NCBI RefSeq assembly: GCF_904849725.1
Contig: NC_058519.1
Span: forward strand, 651,299,387-651,363,386
Reading direction: 5' to 3'
Length of the DNA stretch: 64,000 bases
Source: Hordeum vulgare subsp. vulgare
Taxonomy: Eukaryota; Streptophyta; Magnoliopsida; Poales; Poaceae
Notes under the pieces: model-generated
Databases searched by the model: none
What the model was told of the DNA's origin: nothing
What the model saw: only the letters and a program-made list of their open reading frames with translations
Made by a program: the position numbers and the translations under genes
Shown: piece by piece, positions 1 to 12,391 of the stretch
Position numbering within the stretch: position 1 is the first letter of the stretch
How the letters are laid out: each line of letters starts with the position of its first letter

Positions 1-1721
1 ATGCTTTGGAGGGGCTTTATTAATAAGCCTCTACAATGGAAAAGAACTGCATATCGAGTCTCCATTTATAAAAGGTATCACTAAGAGCTCTAATGGAGTA
101 GCCGGAGGACACCACCATTTGAGAGGCACCTTGCTTTTGTTGGGTGATTGCATATGCTATGCATTTTGGTACCCCATACAGGTATGTCCAATTCTACACA
201 GTGTCACATAAGAATCACAAGCTGATTTGATTTTTTTATCTTGTTCTCGGCCGGTAACAACAAAGGGTTTCTAATAATGCAGGTGAAAGTTATAAAAGTG
301 TATCCATGGAAATATTGGTCATCAATGTTGACATGTGTTCTTGGTGGTTTGCAAACATGTGCCATAGGAATATTTTTGAGAAGGGACAAACTTGCTTGGC
401 AAGTAGGATGGAACATTCAACTATTAACGATTGTCTACTCAGTGAGTTTTTTCCAGAGTGTGCTCAATTTTAGAAATATCTACTATTGCATGAATTTCCT
501 TTGCTTTCAACATTTCCAAATCTAATTGATAATTCCACTATATTTATAAGCTAATTTTAGTTTGTCGAGCAACCCAAGCAAGATAGGCTTTCATCGTAGA
601 TAAAGGATAGCTTGTAAGGATAATATTTGTGAGAGAGTGTGGCGTATTCAAATTTTATTCTAGCTAGAAGAATCAATGGGCATATCATTGTTGAAAGTTA
701 AATGTTAAAACTTTCCTATGAGAACATCATATATGGTTCGAGATCCAACCGCTTCATTATGTTAAATATTCAAAACATTCATTTCAGATTTTTCTTAACT
801 TTATAGTTGAAAAATAGGAAATAATGTGTCACATACTTAATTTGGAACGTAGGCTGCACTTGGTACAGCAGCCAAGTATTGGTTAAATCTCTATGTTGTG
901 GAAAGGCGAGGTCCTGTTTTTCCACCAATGTTCAGCACATTATCGATTGTCTTCACCATGGTTCTTGGGGCATTATTGCTAGGAGAAAGCCTCACGGTTG
1001 GGAGGTACGTGTATTATTTTCTAGTATTCAGACTCTCATTCAAAGATATTTTTTTTCTAATGTACTTATAGGTATTGTAATTGGATATGATGTATCTATC
1101 CCTAGGGTGTGTATATTCTCAATGTAGTTATCATTATTTATGAAAGTTACACAAAATTATAAATCATGACTTGAATACACAATAGCCTTTGGAAAAATGA
1201 TTTTTGTCTCAAATCATTTTAGCTTAAATATATATGTGCTTATCATGGTGTATGTACCTATGTGTGAAGCATGCCTTATGATCCATATGATCGGTGAATG
1301 TATAACTGATGAGTTGTTATGAGTTGTGTTAATGAAGTGTTTCCTATGGCCACCTAGTGGTTTGGAATAGAGATAGTGATAAAGTGAACCTTAACGTATG
1401 TTGAAACCGAAATATGGAACATCGTAGCTCAATGAATGTTGTGATTTAGTTGTACATTTTTGAACTAGAATTACATCATATACCATAGTTTGACCGTTGG
1501 TTGTTTTCATCTTTAGATACTCTCTTGTTTCGTAAATGATACATTATACTGTTATATGCAGCTTATTGGGCAGTGCTTTGGTTTTTTGTGGTTTGTATTT
1601 GTACCTCTATGGAAAGGCCAAAGAACTACATGTGAAGACGATGTCATGTTCAAGAAATGAAAAGCTTCAGGTGCAACCCACCCATGACTCAAAGTGCGAG
1701 GATCCAATATTTGGTCCTTAA
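1..1721 (+). CDS. WAT1-related / EamA (drug-metabolite transporter superfamily) protein, 3' four exons, 5' end outside window
   Basis: Four exons can be read: <1-181, 283-441, 853-1004 and 1562-1721, with stop TAA at 1719-1721. All junctions obey GT-AG: donors at 182 (GTATGT), 442 (GTGAGT) and 1005 (GTACGT); acceptors end at 282, 852 and 1561. The joined frame is open throughout. Exon 1 reads ...SLYNGKELH... and ends GDCICYAFWYPIQ; exon 2 starts VKVIKVYPWKYWSSMLTC and contains WQVGWNIQLLTIVYS; exon 3 contains VVEKRGPVFPPMFS and GALLLGESLTVG; exon 4 contains LLGSALVFCGLYLYLYGKAKE. The EKRGPVF, LGE and G-LYLYLWGK-like patterns are hallmarks of the second EamA repeat of plant WAT1/UMAMIT proteins, which are multi-pass membrane carriers of auxin-type compounds or amino acids. 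The substrate here cannot be told. The C-terminal half looks intact, so this is probably a functional gene with its 5' exons left of the window. Confidence 0.88.
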
Positions 1722-1791
1722 CTTTGGGGAAACAAGTCTCTAATGAGCTTTGAGTGAGCACTTGAAACCAAGTATGTTTAACATGTGAGAT

Positions 1792-1797
1792 AATAAA
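1792..1797 (+). promoter_or_regulatory. candidate poly(A) signal of the WAT1-like gene
   Basis: AATAAA lies about 70 bases after the stop codon of the transporter gene in an A/T-rich 3' region. Position and sequence fit a plant near-upstream element. No transcript evidence is available. Confidence 0.45.
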
Positions 1798-3382
1798 ACA
1801 AAATAATTAGAGCAATCCTAAGATGTTTCATGGTGCATTAATGATTTCCAATGAAGTAAAACCCTAGTTTACAAGGTACCTATGTTATTGCATTATAGTA
1901 TTGTGATCCCACCTAGGAGGCTAGGACAATATCTTCAATTTGAGAATGCACGCAATTGCATAAATTGTTTATTTGGTGTTTTGTGTCTACATAATGAAAT
2001 ATACGATCAATGTATTAGTACGACAAATGGACAAACATGGTGTTAGTGATCTGTTGAACTAGTATTTTGTATGTTGTGGCATAACAACATTATTTGGTGA
2101 AGTTACTACTTCTCAGTGTTACATGATTGTTTTGCAAGTTGTTCAGTAAGCTATGTTTTCTATCATATTTTCCGTGTTTCTTAGATGAGAGTTGTTACAC
2201 ATACGATGAAAATCCGTGCAATATTTGTACAATCAGATTGATCGGGTGTTTTTGGCCTCAACATATGTAAGAGGTCCTCTCCCCTTCCATACATGAATCA
2301 GATGGAAAACTATCGTACACAAAGAAAATTTGTTCTTATATTTGATGGAGAACTCGACCCAACAAGGGATTAAAACCTCCAGGTTCCATTGATTTGCATG
2401 CGAATGGAGTGCCCAAATGCCTCATGGGATGTTCAATTCCTTAGTATGTCCAACACATTTTCCTCAAGTTCTCATGAGAGCATAATATTATATATTTCAA
2501 AACAATATATGCAGATGGTATTCAAATACTGGAAGGAGAATGATATATTCTTATTCAATTTGTGTCTGGATTGTGGACTTCTCATGGATAATGAAGTAAA
2601 CATATTACTTGTTATTGCCATGTTCCATTTGTGATCCATGATATTGATTAAGCTTGTGTTGGGATAGTGATGTTGATCAATTGTTCTTTCCAAGACTTCT
2701 TGCAGATGCAGTTGTGATGATTACTTATGCACATGATGACTACTTGTTCTTTCCATAGGGTTGATGGCAACCACTTCCATGCTTTGCACATGATTTGACT
2801 TAAATGTTGTCCAGTTGCTCCATATATTGCCTCTATCACATTAGATGATTGATATTTGTTATGTATTGAGTGCAACAATGATTTTATCCTCGCTTAAGAG
2901 ATTTCCCACCTAGCCTCTCACGTATGTTTGGAGATTTTGACATGTTACATATGAAGCATGGTTGCTTATCTTTCTTCCAAATATGCATCATGACCATTAT
3001 TGTGATGACTTATGCCACACATACCCCTTTAACTCATTGATCATATTTTGTGCTAATGGTGATGTGCAAGAGAAGAGGTGCCTCATGATGGATGATGCAT
3101 TTGTTTATCATGAACATACATTCTTGTTTTGTTTATACATGTGTAGGACTTGATGACTACTTGTCAACCCCCTCTTAACATGAGTTAACAAAATGAGCTC
3201 TATAGAGCTACATTTGGATGAACACCCTTGTGTGTTTTGTCCCGTTCACATCCACTCAATGAGATCTTTTCTTGCAAGCCTAGCAGAATCTTGCAAAGGT
3301 GAGTTATATCCCTTTGAGATAACTTGATGTGAGGTTCATGGATTGGTTATACTTTCATTGTTGTTTGCTTCTTTTTATTTAC
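1798..3382. other. intergenic / 3' flank of the WAT1-like gene, no gene seen
   Basis: This AT-rich stretch holds only short chance ORFs and no exon I recognise. I saw no LTR, target duplication or clear terminal inverted repeat in it. Positions 3383-3387 at its end are the left target-site copy of R1, and the sequence resumes at 10108. Confidence 0.5.
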
Positions 3383-3387
3383 ATGAT
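3383..3387 (+). repeat. R1 target-site duplication, left copy (ATGAT)
   Basis: Five bases ATGAT immediately precede the left LTR and recur exactly after the right LTR at 10103-10107. Confidence 0.9.
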
Positions 3388-4934
3388 TGCTATCCCACAA
3401 ACAACAGCGCCAGAAATTGACACGTTGACAGAGCTGGGCTTGCGTTGGTTCTTCCCTTGAAGAGGAAAGCGCGATGCAGCACATGAGCAGTAAGTATTTC
3501 CCTTAGTTTGAGAATCAAGGTATCGATCCAGAAGGAGGGTCTCGTCAAGTCCAGAGTACCTGCGCAAACACAAACAAGCTTGCACCCAACGCTTCAAAGG
3601 GGTTGTCAATCCCTTCAAGATTGTTTGCAAAGTGAGATCTGAAGGCGGAAAGTGCAACGAAGTAAAAAGTGTAAGGCTGAAAATATGGTGTGGAGTAGAT
3701 CCTGGGGGCCATAGTTTTCACTAGAGGCTTCTCTCAAAATAGCAAGTATTACGGTGGGTGAACAAATTACTGTCGAGCAATTGATAGAACCGTGCAAAGT
3801 CATGACGATATCTAAGGCAATGATCATGCATATAGGCATCACGTCCGAGACAAGTAGACCGATACTTTCTGCATCTACTACTATTACTCCACACATCGAC
3901 CACTATCGAGCATGCATCTAGTGTATTGAGTTCATGATGAACAGAGTAACGCTTTAAGCAAGATGACATGATGTAGAGAGATAATCTCAAACCAATGATG
4001 AAAACCCCATCTTTTTACCCTTGATGGCAACAACACGATGCGTGCCTCGCTACCCCTTCTGTCACAGGGTGAGGTCACCGCACGGTATGAACCAAAAACC
4101 AAGCACTTATCCCATTGCAAGAATCATATATCTAGTTGGCGAGACAAAACCCACAACTCGAAGAGAATTACAAGGATATGAAATCATGCATAAGAGAGAT
4201 CAGAAGAAACTCAAATAAGATTCATAGATAATCTGATCATAAATCCACAATTCATCGGATCTCGACAAACACACCGCAAAAGAAGATTACATCGGATAGA
4301 TCTCCATGAAGATCATGGAGAACTTTGTATTGAAGATCCAAGAGAGAGAAGAAGCCATCTAGTTACTAGCTATGGACCCGTAGGTCTATGGTGAACTACT
4401 CACGCATCATTGGAGAGGTCATGGTGTTGATGAAGAAGCCCTCCGTGTCCGAATCCCTCCTCCGGCAGGGCACCAGAACGTGCCCCAGATGGGATCTTGC
4501 GAAGACAGAAGCTTGCGGTGGCGGAAAAGTACTTTCGATGATCTCCTGATTTTTTCTGGAATTTATGGGATTATATAGGCGAAAGACCTAGGTCAAGGGA
4601 CCTCCAGGGGGCCCACAAGCCTGGATGGCGTGGCCCCCCTGGCCGCGGGGTGGGGGCTTGTGGGGCCCCTGGAGCTCCTCTGGCTTGGCTCCCAAGTTCT
4701 CCGATCTTCTTTCGTTCCAGAAAAAATCTTTTCAGGGATTTTCTTCCGTTTGGACTCCGTTTCAAAATCTCCTCTGAAAGGGGTCAAAAACATGGAAAAA
4801 ACATGAACTCGCACTTGGCACTGAGTTAATAAGTTAGTCTCAAAAAATAAATAAAAGGTATGCAAAACATCCAAACTTTGACAAGATAATAGCATGAAAC
4901 CATCAAAAATTATAGATACGTTGGAGACGGATCA
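3388..4934 (-). repeat. R1 3' LTR
   Basis: This 1547-base copy aligns along its length with 8550-10102. On the minus strand it begins TGATCCGTCTCC, where the partner has TGATACGTCTCC, and ends GGGATAGCA. A TATA-like ATATAATCCC lies near 4571-4580. Confidence 0.9.
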
Positions 4935-4952
4935 AGCATCCCCAAGCTTAGC
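4935..4952 (-). promoter_or_regulatory. R1 polypurine tract
   Basis: On the minus strand this reads AGCTAAGCTTGGGGATGCT directly before the 3' LTR. It is the site where plus-strand DNA synthesis is expected to be primed. The same core recurs inside the element. Confidence 0.7.
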
Positions 4953-7558
4953 TCATGCCCGTCCTCGAGTAGGGAAGTGATAAAGAATGAATTTTTGATG
5001 TGGAATGCTACCTGGTATAGTTGTCCTTTGCAACTTCTTTCACGTGACATGAATGTTCAGATCCGTAAGATTCAAAGCAATAGTTTGCTATTGACATGAG
5101 AACAATAATACTTCAAGCAAACTAGCAAAGTAATCATAAACTTTCAAAATAACAAGGTCAAAGAAAGTTATCCCTACAAAATCATATAGTCTCGCTATGC
5201 TCCATCATCCTCACACAACGAATGTAAATCATGCACAACCCCGGAATTGGCCAAGTAATTGTTTTCGCACTCTTACTTTCTCAAACTTTTTATAACTATC
5301 ACGCAATACATGAGCGCGAGCCATGGATATAGCACTATAGGTGGAAAAGAGTGTGGTGGTGGTTGTGAGACAAAAAGGAGGAGATGGTCACATTGACTCG
5401 GCGTATCAATAGGCTATGGAGATGCCCATTAATAGATATCAATGTGAATGAGTAGGTATTTCCATATAAGAGATGCACTTAGAGCTATAAGTATGCGAAA
5501 GCTCAAAATGGAAACTAGTGGGTGTGCATCCAACTTGCTTGCTCACGAAGACCTAGGGCAATTTTGAGGAAGCCCATCATTGTAATATACAAGCCAAGTT
5601 GTATAATGAAGATTCCCACTAGCATATGGTAGTGACAAAGCAAGAAGCTCTCAATCATGAAGAACATGGTGCTAACATGAAGCACAAGTGTGGAAAAAGA
5701 TAGTAGCATTGTCCCTTCTCTCTTTTCTTTTTTTCATTTGGGCTCTTAGGCCTCTTTTTTATTTTCTCTTTTTTGTTTTGGGGATCTTTGCCCTCTCTTT
5801 TTATTTTTTTATTTCCTCACATGGGACAATGCTCTAATAATGATGATCATCACACTTTTATTTACTCATAGCTCAAAGATCACAATGATGATGACTCCAT
5901 AGGAAATGCCTCCGGTAGTGTACCGGGATGTGCAACGATCTAGCATGGCGTATGACGTTGAAACATCTCGCTAGCTATCTTACGATCATGCTATGGCAAT
6001 ATGAGAGTGACGGCACAAGTCATGGAACGGAATGGTGGGAGTTGCATGGCAATATATCTCGGAATGGCTATGAAAATGCCACAGTAGGTAGATATGGTGG
6101 CTGTTTTGAGGAAGGAATTTGGTGGGTTTGTGCACCGGCGAGAATTGCGCGGCACTAGATAGGCTAGCAATGGTGGAAGGTGAAAGTGCATCTATACCAT
6201 GGACTCACATTAGTCATGAAGAACTCACATACTTATTGCGAAAGTTTTTATTAGAAATCAAAACAAAGTGCTAAACGCATACTCCGAGGGGAAGGGTTGG
6301 TAGGTGTAAACCATCGCGCGATTCCAACCTCAACACAAAGGATGACAATCAATATATCAATTATGCTCCGACTTCCTAACATAGCGGTTCACCATACGTG
6401 CATGCTACGGGAATCACTAATTCCAACACAAGTATTTCTAGATTCACAACACCCTACTAACATAACTTTTAATATTACCAAATCCATGTCTCAAAACTAT
6501 TTGAGAGGAATCAAAACTTCTCTTTCTACTCAATGCACATGAAGATGGAGGTTTTTGCATCCTCTTTGGGTACCTAGCACATTTGGGACTACGTTCATAG
6601 CATAAGCCAACAACCAAATCACGCACCGCCGTGCTCTAAAGATATAAGTGAAGCACAAGAGCAAAAGTGTCTAGCTCAAAAGATATAAGTCAAACACTAT
6701 GAGCATTCTAGCAAAATCACGATGAGTGCATGTCTCTCTCTCTCAAAAAGGTGTGCAGCAAGGATGATTGTGACACAACAAAAAGAAAAGACTCCTAAGA
6801 TACAAGACGCTCCAAGCAAAAGACATATCATGTGGTGAATAAAAATATAGCTCAAGTAATGTTACCGATGGATTGAAGACGAAAGAGGGGATGCCTTCCT
6901 GGGGCTTCCCCAAGCTTAGGCTTTTTGGTGTCCTTGAATTTGGCTTGGGATGCCTTGGGCATCCCCAAGCTTGAGCTCTTTCCACTCCTTATCTCTTTGT
7001 CCATGAGAACATCACCCAAAACTTGAAAACTTCACAACACAAAACTTAAACAGAAACTTGTGATAACATTAGTACAAGAAAACAAACTACCACTTCTTTT
7101 GGTACTGTAGCAAACTTGAATTCCATCTATATTGATGATGGGCTACTGTATTCTCACTTTTACATGGCTAGTACCCCCCGATACTAACCATAGTTTTATC
7201 AAAACAAGCAACCAACTCAAGAAAAACAGAATCTGTCAAAAACAGACCAGACTGTAGCAATCTGTATACTTCGTATACTTATGGTACCTCAACACATCTG
7301 AACCATTACGAAAGCCTGGGGAAAAGCATATCAATCAGCAGCAAAAAGAATCAACTCAAAATCTCTTTCTGAATAAAAATTAAAAATCATCTCGTGAGCG
7401 AAAAGTTTCTGTCTTTTTCCAGCAGGATCAAACAACCATTACCAAGACTAGTCATAAAGGCTTTGCTTGTCTCAAACAAAAAAAGAAACACAAAAAACAC
7501 AATCACAATAGAATTGTGAAAGCGTGGACGCAACAAAATAGAAAGAAAAAGATAAATT
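4953..7558 (-). other. R1 internal non-coding region with paired polypurine-like hairpins
   Basis: No ORF of substance lies between the gag stop and the 3' LTR. The region includes two PPT-like hairpins at 6887-6911 and 6947-6965. Parts of it (for example 5700-6200 and 6740-6990) correspond in reverse orientation to the same region of R2 and R9. Confidence 0.6.
6887..6976 (-). other. R1 twin PPT-like hairpins
   Basis: Two inverted repeats sit next to AAGCTTGGGG cores. At 6947-6965 an 8-bp perfect stem (GGGATGCC / GGCATCCC) closes a 3-base loop and can extend by three pairs past one bulge. At 6887-6911 a 9-bp stem with one mismatch closes a 7-base loop. Equivalent structures occur in R2 and R9. 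Confidence 0.65.
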
Positions 7559-7610
7559 CATTGGGTTGCCTCCCAACAAGCGCTATTGTTTACCACCCTT
7601 AGCTAGGCAT
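7559..7610 (-). other. R1 copy of the conserved post-ORF hairpin block
   Basis: Just after the gag stop the minus strand has the block starting ATGCCTAGCTAAGGG and ending in a hairpin GTTGGG-AGGCAA-CCCAAT. The same block follows the unrelated ORFs of R2 (28724-28778) and R9 (55397-55451). Confidence 0.7.
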
Positions 7611-7623
7611 AGAAGCGATAGAA

Positions 7624-8324
7624 TCACGTATCGTCGTCTTTGGTGCTCAAACCATAAGTGGCGCGATCACTTATCATCTTAAGATTTTCATATTTCTTGC
7701 TAGATGATTCACCACTACTTTTAGGAACAAAGAAAGACTTGGTGATTTTATTGTGGGCAAAATTTGGAGTATTCTGCATAGCGGCAAAAGCGGAACCCAA
7801 GTTGGTTATAACATCCTCTAGTTTGCCAATCCTAGCGGAATCATGACCTAGCTTTTCGTTAACTGTGGGTTCCTTCTCCTTTAAATTTTTCAAAACCATT
7901 CCCACCTTGGATCCGTACTGAGTGATTGATTTTGGATCTTTTTATCCAAATTCTCAATGAGTTCAATCGTAGCAACTTCATTTTCAATAACATCCAGCCT
8001 ACGCATCACATGTTTCAGAGTTAAGGTAGTTCCATTAACCAAGAGGAGGGGTAAGCCTACCAAATTTATCACAGCTCTGTAAGAATCAACGGTATGGCTA
8101 CCCAAGAAATTTCCACCTACGATGGTGTCAAGAATATACCTATTCCAAGGAGAGACACCCACATAAAAACTGCGAAGCAAGACGGTAGTGGATTGCTTAT
8201 GAGTAGATCTACTCTGAGCGTTGCAAATCCTATACCAAGCGTCCTTTAGGTTTTCTTCCTCAATTTGTATGAATTTGAGGACTTCGTTCTCGGCAGTATC
8301 GTTTGAAGTGGTGGATCTAGTCAT
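7624..8324 (-). pseudogene. gag: R1 gag-like ORF, frameshifted
   Basis: The minus strand from ATG 8324 encodes a gag-domain-like protein with WYRICNAQSRSTHKQ, LLRSFYVGVSPWNRYILD and GGNFLGSH segments, the pattern seen in retrotransposon capsid domains. The frame is lost around 7925-7932, where it runs into a stop at 7890. The family reading resumes in another frame (ITQYGSKVGMVLKNLKEKE) and continues to the stop at 7624. The whole product would be about 230 residues, with a C-terminal part predicted polar and helical. Role: capsid assembly of the retrotransposon particle. The frame disruption means this copy is probably not translated whole. Confidence 0.75.
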
Positions 8325-8522
8325 CAGGATAGACTATCCCACACACACAAGTAGAAAGCAACCGAGAGAAAAGGGCGAACGAAAGGGCAAACGAAAAGGC
8401 GAACGAAAAAGGCAAATTGGTGAAGTGGGGGAGAGGAAAACGAGACGCAGCTGGCAAACAAAGTAAATGCAAGAGATGAGTTTGCGACACCTACTTGGAT
8501 GAGTTCTTGACTTGATCTTACT

Positions 8523-8539
8523 CCCTGGCAACGGTGCCA
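8523..8539 (-). promoter_or_regulatory. R1 primer-binding site (tRNA-Asp type)
   Basis: On the minus strand the sequence TGGCACCGTTGCCAGGG lies ten bases after the 5' LTR. It complements the 3' end of plant tRNA-Asp with two mismatches. A second similar motif lies within the LTR end at 8564-8575. Confidence 0.8.
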
Positions 8540-8549
8540 GAAATTCTTC

Positions 8550-10102
8550 TGCTATCCCACAGACAACAGCGCCAGAAATTGACACGTTGACAGAGGCTGG
8601 GCTTGCGTTGGTTCTTCCCTTGAAGAGGAAAGGGTGATGCAGCACAGGAGCAGTAAGTATTTCCCTCAGTTTGAGAACCAAGGTATCGATCCAGAAGGAG
8701 GGTCTCGTCAAGTCCAGAGTACCTGCGCAAACACAAACAAGCTTGCACCCAATGCTTCAAAGAGGTTGTCAATCCCTTCAAGATTGTTTGCAAAGTGAGA
8801 TCTGAAGGCGGAAAGTGCAACGAAGTAAAAAGTGTAAGTCTGAAAATATGGTGTGGAGTAGACCCTGGGGGCCATAGTTTTCACTAGAGGCTTCTCTCAA
8901 AATAGCAAGTATTACGGTGGATGAACAAATTACTGTCGAGCAATTGATAGAACCGCGCAAAGTCATGACGATATCTAAGGCAATGATCATGCATATAGGC
9001 ATCACGTCCGAGACAAGTAGACCAATACTTTCTGCATCTACTACTATTACTCCACACATCGACCGCTATCGAGCATGCATCTAGTGTATTGAGTTCATGA
9101 CGAACAGAGTAATGCTTTAAGGAAGATGACATGATGTAGAGGAATAATCTCAAACCAATGATGAAAACCCCATCTTTTTACCCTTGATGGCAACAATATG
9201 ATGCATGCCTCGCTACCCCTTCTGTCACTGGGTGAGGTCACCGCATGGTATGAACCTAAAACCAAGCACTTCTCCCATTGCAAGAATCATAGATCTAGTT
9301 GGCCAGACAAAACCCACAACTCGAAGAGAATTACAAGGATATGAAATCATGCATAAGAGAGATCAGAAGAAACTCAAATAAGATTCATAGATAATCCGAT
9401 CATAAATCCACAATTTATCGTATCTCGACAAACACACCGCAAAAGAATATTACATCGGATAGATCTCCATGAAGATCATGGAGAACTTTGTATTGAAGAT
9501 CCAAGACAGAGAAGAAGCCATCTAGTTACTAGCTATGGACCCGTAGGTCTATGGTGAACTACTCACGCATCATCGGAGAGGTCATGGTGTTGATGAAGAA
9601 GCCCTCCATGTCCGAATCCCTCTCCCCCCTCCGGGAGGGTACCAGAACGTGCCCCAGATGGGATCTTGCGGAGACAGAAGCTTGCGGCGGCGGAAAAGTA
9701 CTTTCGATGATCTCCTGATTTTTTCTGGAATTTATGGGATTATATAGGCGAAAGACCTAGGTCAGAGGACCTCCAGGGGGCCCACAAGCCTGGATGGCGC
9801 GCCCCCTGGCCGCGGGGTGGGGGCTTGTGGGGCCCCTGGAGCTCCTCTGTCTTGGCTCCCAAGTTCTCTGATCTTCTTCCGTTCCAGAAAAAGATCTTTT
9901 CGGGGATTTTCTTCCGTTTGGACTCCGTTTCAAAATCTCCTTTGAAAGGGGTCAAAAACATGGAAAAAACAGGAACTGGCACTTGGCACTGAGTTAATAA
10001 GTTAGTCTCAAAAAATAAATAAAAGGTACGCAAAACATCCAAAGTTTGACAAGATAATAGCATGAAACCATAAAAAATTATAGATACGTTGGAGACGTAT
10101 CA
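8550..10102 (-). repeat. R1 5' LTR
   Basis: This 1553-base copy pairs with 3388-4934. On the minus strand it begins TGATACGTCTCCAACG. It contains the element promoter, with a TATA-like ATATAATCCC near 9738-9747, and is followed by the primer site. Confidence 0.9.
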
Positions 10103-10107
10103 ATGAT
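10103..10107 (+). repeat. R1 target-site duplication, right copy (ATGAT)
   Basis: An exact copy of 3383-3387 directly follows the right LTR. Confidence 0.9.
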
Positions 10108-10752
10108 ACGCATCTTGGATGGAAGAACAACATGGGAGAGTGGTCGTATAGAGCGTCAAGATCAGGAGTGCATGGTGAGCATCCACTTTATAATGACGTT
10201 GCAATCTCTTTCCTATGGCGACGAGGATAGCAATCCAAGAGTGAATCTTACATGTGAGGGGAGCGGGTGCGGAGACATCACCATGCCAAGAGCCCAATTG
10301 TCAAGAGAAATGTGTAGCCTCTACCTCATAAATATAAAGGTTAATCTTTTCCTTTACATGTGACTAGTTTATCCTTTCTTGGATGGTATATTACTTGACT
10401 CTCCTATTTTGTGCTCCTAGAGGGATGAGCCCAATAATGAGTGTGCAATGGATAGGTTCAAGCACAAAAGGATGACGCCACCATCTATGCAAGTAGCTTT
10501 GAAGCGGAGAATAAACCGTGAAGTCGAAGCACCGAAGGTCAATCAAAGAAGGTGTCTCGGAGATCCCTCAGAGCCTCCAGGCGAACCTCCGGACCAATGG
10601 TGCAAATGTTCTATTGCCCCTCGGAACCTGCCCCTGAGGTACGCCAAAGCCTCCACACTGTCCGGGACACTCCGGCCCCTGTATACGTGCGTGTAATGAG
10701 TTGGGAGCAGTCCATGTACTTGTTCCTTCCCACTTACCCCTTCGTGGGCTAA
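10108..10752 (+). other. older LTR-like remnant between R1 and R2
   Basis: No gene is supported. The second half (10520-10750) has the repeated CCTCCGG-like wording seen in LTR upstream regions of some Triticeae Gypsy elements. It runs up to CGTGGGCTAA and joins, across R2, a TATA-like sequence and leader at 47787. I read it as the 5' part of an old LTR broken by R2. This is inference. Confidence 0.4.
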
Positions 10753-10757
10753 ACTAT
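10753..10757 (+). repeat. R2 target-site duplication, left copy (ACTAT)
   Basis: ACTAT precedes the R2 5' LTR and recurs at 47782-47786 after the 3' LTR. Confidence 0.9.
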
Positions 10758-12381
10758 TGATACGTCTCAAACATATCTATAATTTTTGATGGTTTCACGT
10801 TGTTATCTTGTCTTCTTTGGTTGTTTTATGTACCTTTTATATCTTTTTTGGGACTAACTTATTAATTCAGTGCCAAGTGCTAGTTCCTGTTTTTCCGTGT
10901 TTTTGACTCTTTTCAGATCTGATTTTGGAATGGAGTCCAAACGGAATAAAAACCCCGAAATGATTTTTTCCCGAACGGAAGAAGACCAGGAGGCTTTGGG
11001 CCAAGCCAGGTGGGCTCCAAGGAGCCCACAAGCTCCCACCATGCCACCAGGGGGAGGCGGCGGTGGGCAAGCTTGTGGCCACCCTGGCCGCCCCCTGACC
11101 TAGGTCTTTGGCCTATAAATTCCCAAATATTCCGCAAAAAATTTAGGGGAGCCTCGAAAATACTTTTCCGCCGCCGCAAGCTTCCGTTTCCGCGAGATCT
11201 CATCTGGAGACCCTTCCCGGCACCCTGCCGAAGGGGACTTTGGAGTTGGAGGGCTTCTTCATCATCATCATCGCCCCTCCAATGACTCGTGAGTAGTTCA
11301 CTTCAGACCTACGGGTCCGTAGTTAGTAGCTAGATGGCTTCTTCTCTCTCTTGGATCTTCAATACAAAGTTTTCCATGATCTTCATGGAGATCTATCCGA
11401 TGTAATCTTCTTTGGCAGTGTGTTTGTCGAGATCCGATGAATTGTGGATTTGTGATCAGATTATCTATGATATATATTTGAGTCTTTGCTGATTTCTTAT
11501 ATGCATGATTTGATATCCTTGTAAGTCTCTCCGAGTCTTGGGTTTTGTTTGGCCAACTAGATCTATGATTCTTGCAATGGGAGAAGTGCTTGGTTTTGGG
11601 TTCGACCATGTGGTGACCTTTCCAAGTGACAGTAGGGGCAGCAAGGCACACATCAAGTAGTTTCCATCAAGGGTAAAAAGATGGGGTTTTATCATTGGTT
11701 TGAGATTATCCTCTACATCATGTCATCTTGCTTAAGGAGTTATTCTGTTCTTATGGACTTAATACACTAGATGCATGTTGGATAGCGGTCGACGTGTGGA
11801 GTAATAATAGTAGATGCATGAAGTATTGGTCTACTTGTTTCAGACGTGATGCCTATAGAAACAATCATTGCAAAGATATCGTCACGACTTTGCGCGGTTC
11901 TATCAATTGCTCGACAGTAATTTGTTCACCCACCGTCTACTTGCTTTCATGAGAGAAGCCACTAGTAAACACTACGGCCCCCGGGTCTATTCACATCTAT
12001 CGTTTACACCTCCGCTTTTACTTTGCTTTGTTACTTTGTTGCTTTCAGTTCTCACTTGGCAAACAATCTATAAGGGATTGACAACCCCTTCATAGCGTTG
12101 GGAGCAAGTTCTTGTGTTTGTGCAGGATCTTGAGATACTCCTCCACTGGATTGAAACCTTGGTTCTCAAACTGAGGGAAGTACTTACCACCGCTACGCTA
12201 CATTACCCTTTCCACTTCGAGGGAACACCAACGCGAGGCTCCAAGGCCACGGGGGAAATCCTTTGCATACTTGCCTAGGAAGTCCCTTAAGGCGTAGCCG
12301 CAGCAGAAGGATCAAGCCAAGTATTCTCCCGTCGACGTGCCTATTTCGGGCGCCGTTGGAAGGTCTTTTGTTGCAGTAGCA
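10758..12381 (+). repeat. R2 5' LTR
   Basis: The LTR begins TGATACGTCTCAAAC and ends TTGCAGTAGCA, giving 1624 bases. It has a TATA-like CCTATAAATT at 11112-11121. It carries a primer-site-like motif GGGCGCCGTTGGA near its end at 12348-12360. Confidence 0.9.
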
Positions 12382-12391
12382 GAAGTATTTC

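Larger units (their letters stand above)
3388..10102 (-). mobile_element. R1: full-length non-autonomous Gypsy-type LTR retrotransposon (Sabrina-like), gag only
   Basis: The element has two LTRs (3388-4934 and 8550-10102), a perfect 5-bp duplication ATGAT, a tRNA-Asp-type primer site next to the right LTR and a polypurine tract next to the left LTR, so it is transcribed on the minus strand. The LTRs start TGATAC and end TAGCA on that strand. The 3.6-kb internal region encodes only a gag-like protein (8324 to 7624). No protease, RT or integrase motif is present, so it must have used enzymes supplied in trans. Its LTR is related to those of R2 and R9. The name Sabrina is my recollection of the LTR and gag type and needs a check against a Triticeae repeat library. 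Confidence 0.9.

Noticed and set aside
10103..10363. An 86-codon plus-strand ORF after R1
   Set aside because: It begins within the R1 target duplication and has no recognisable product.
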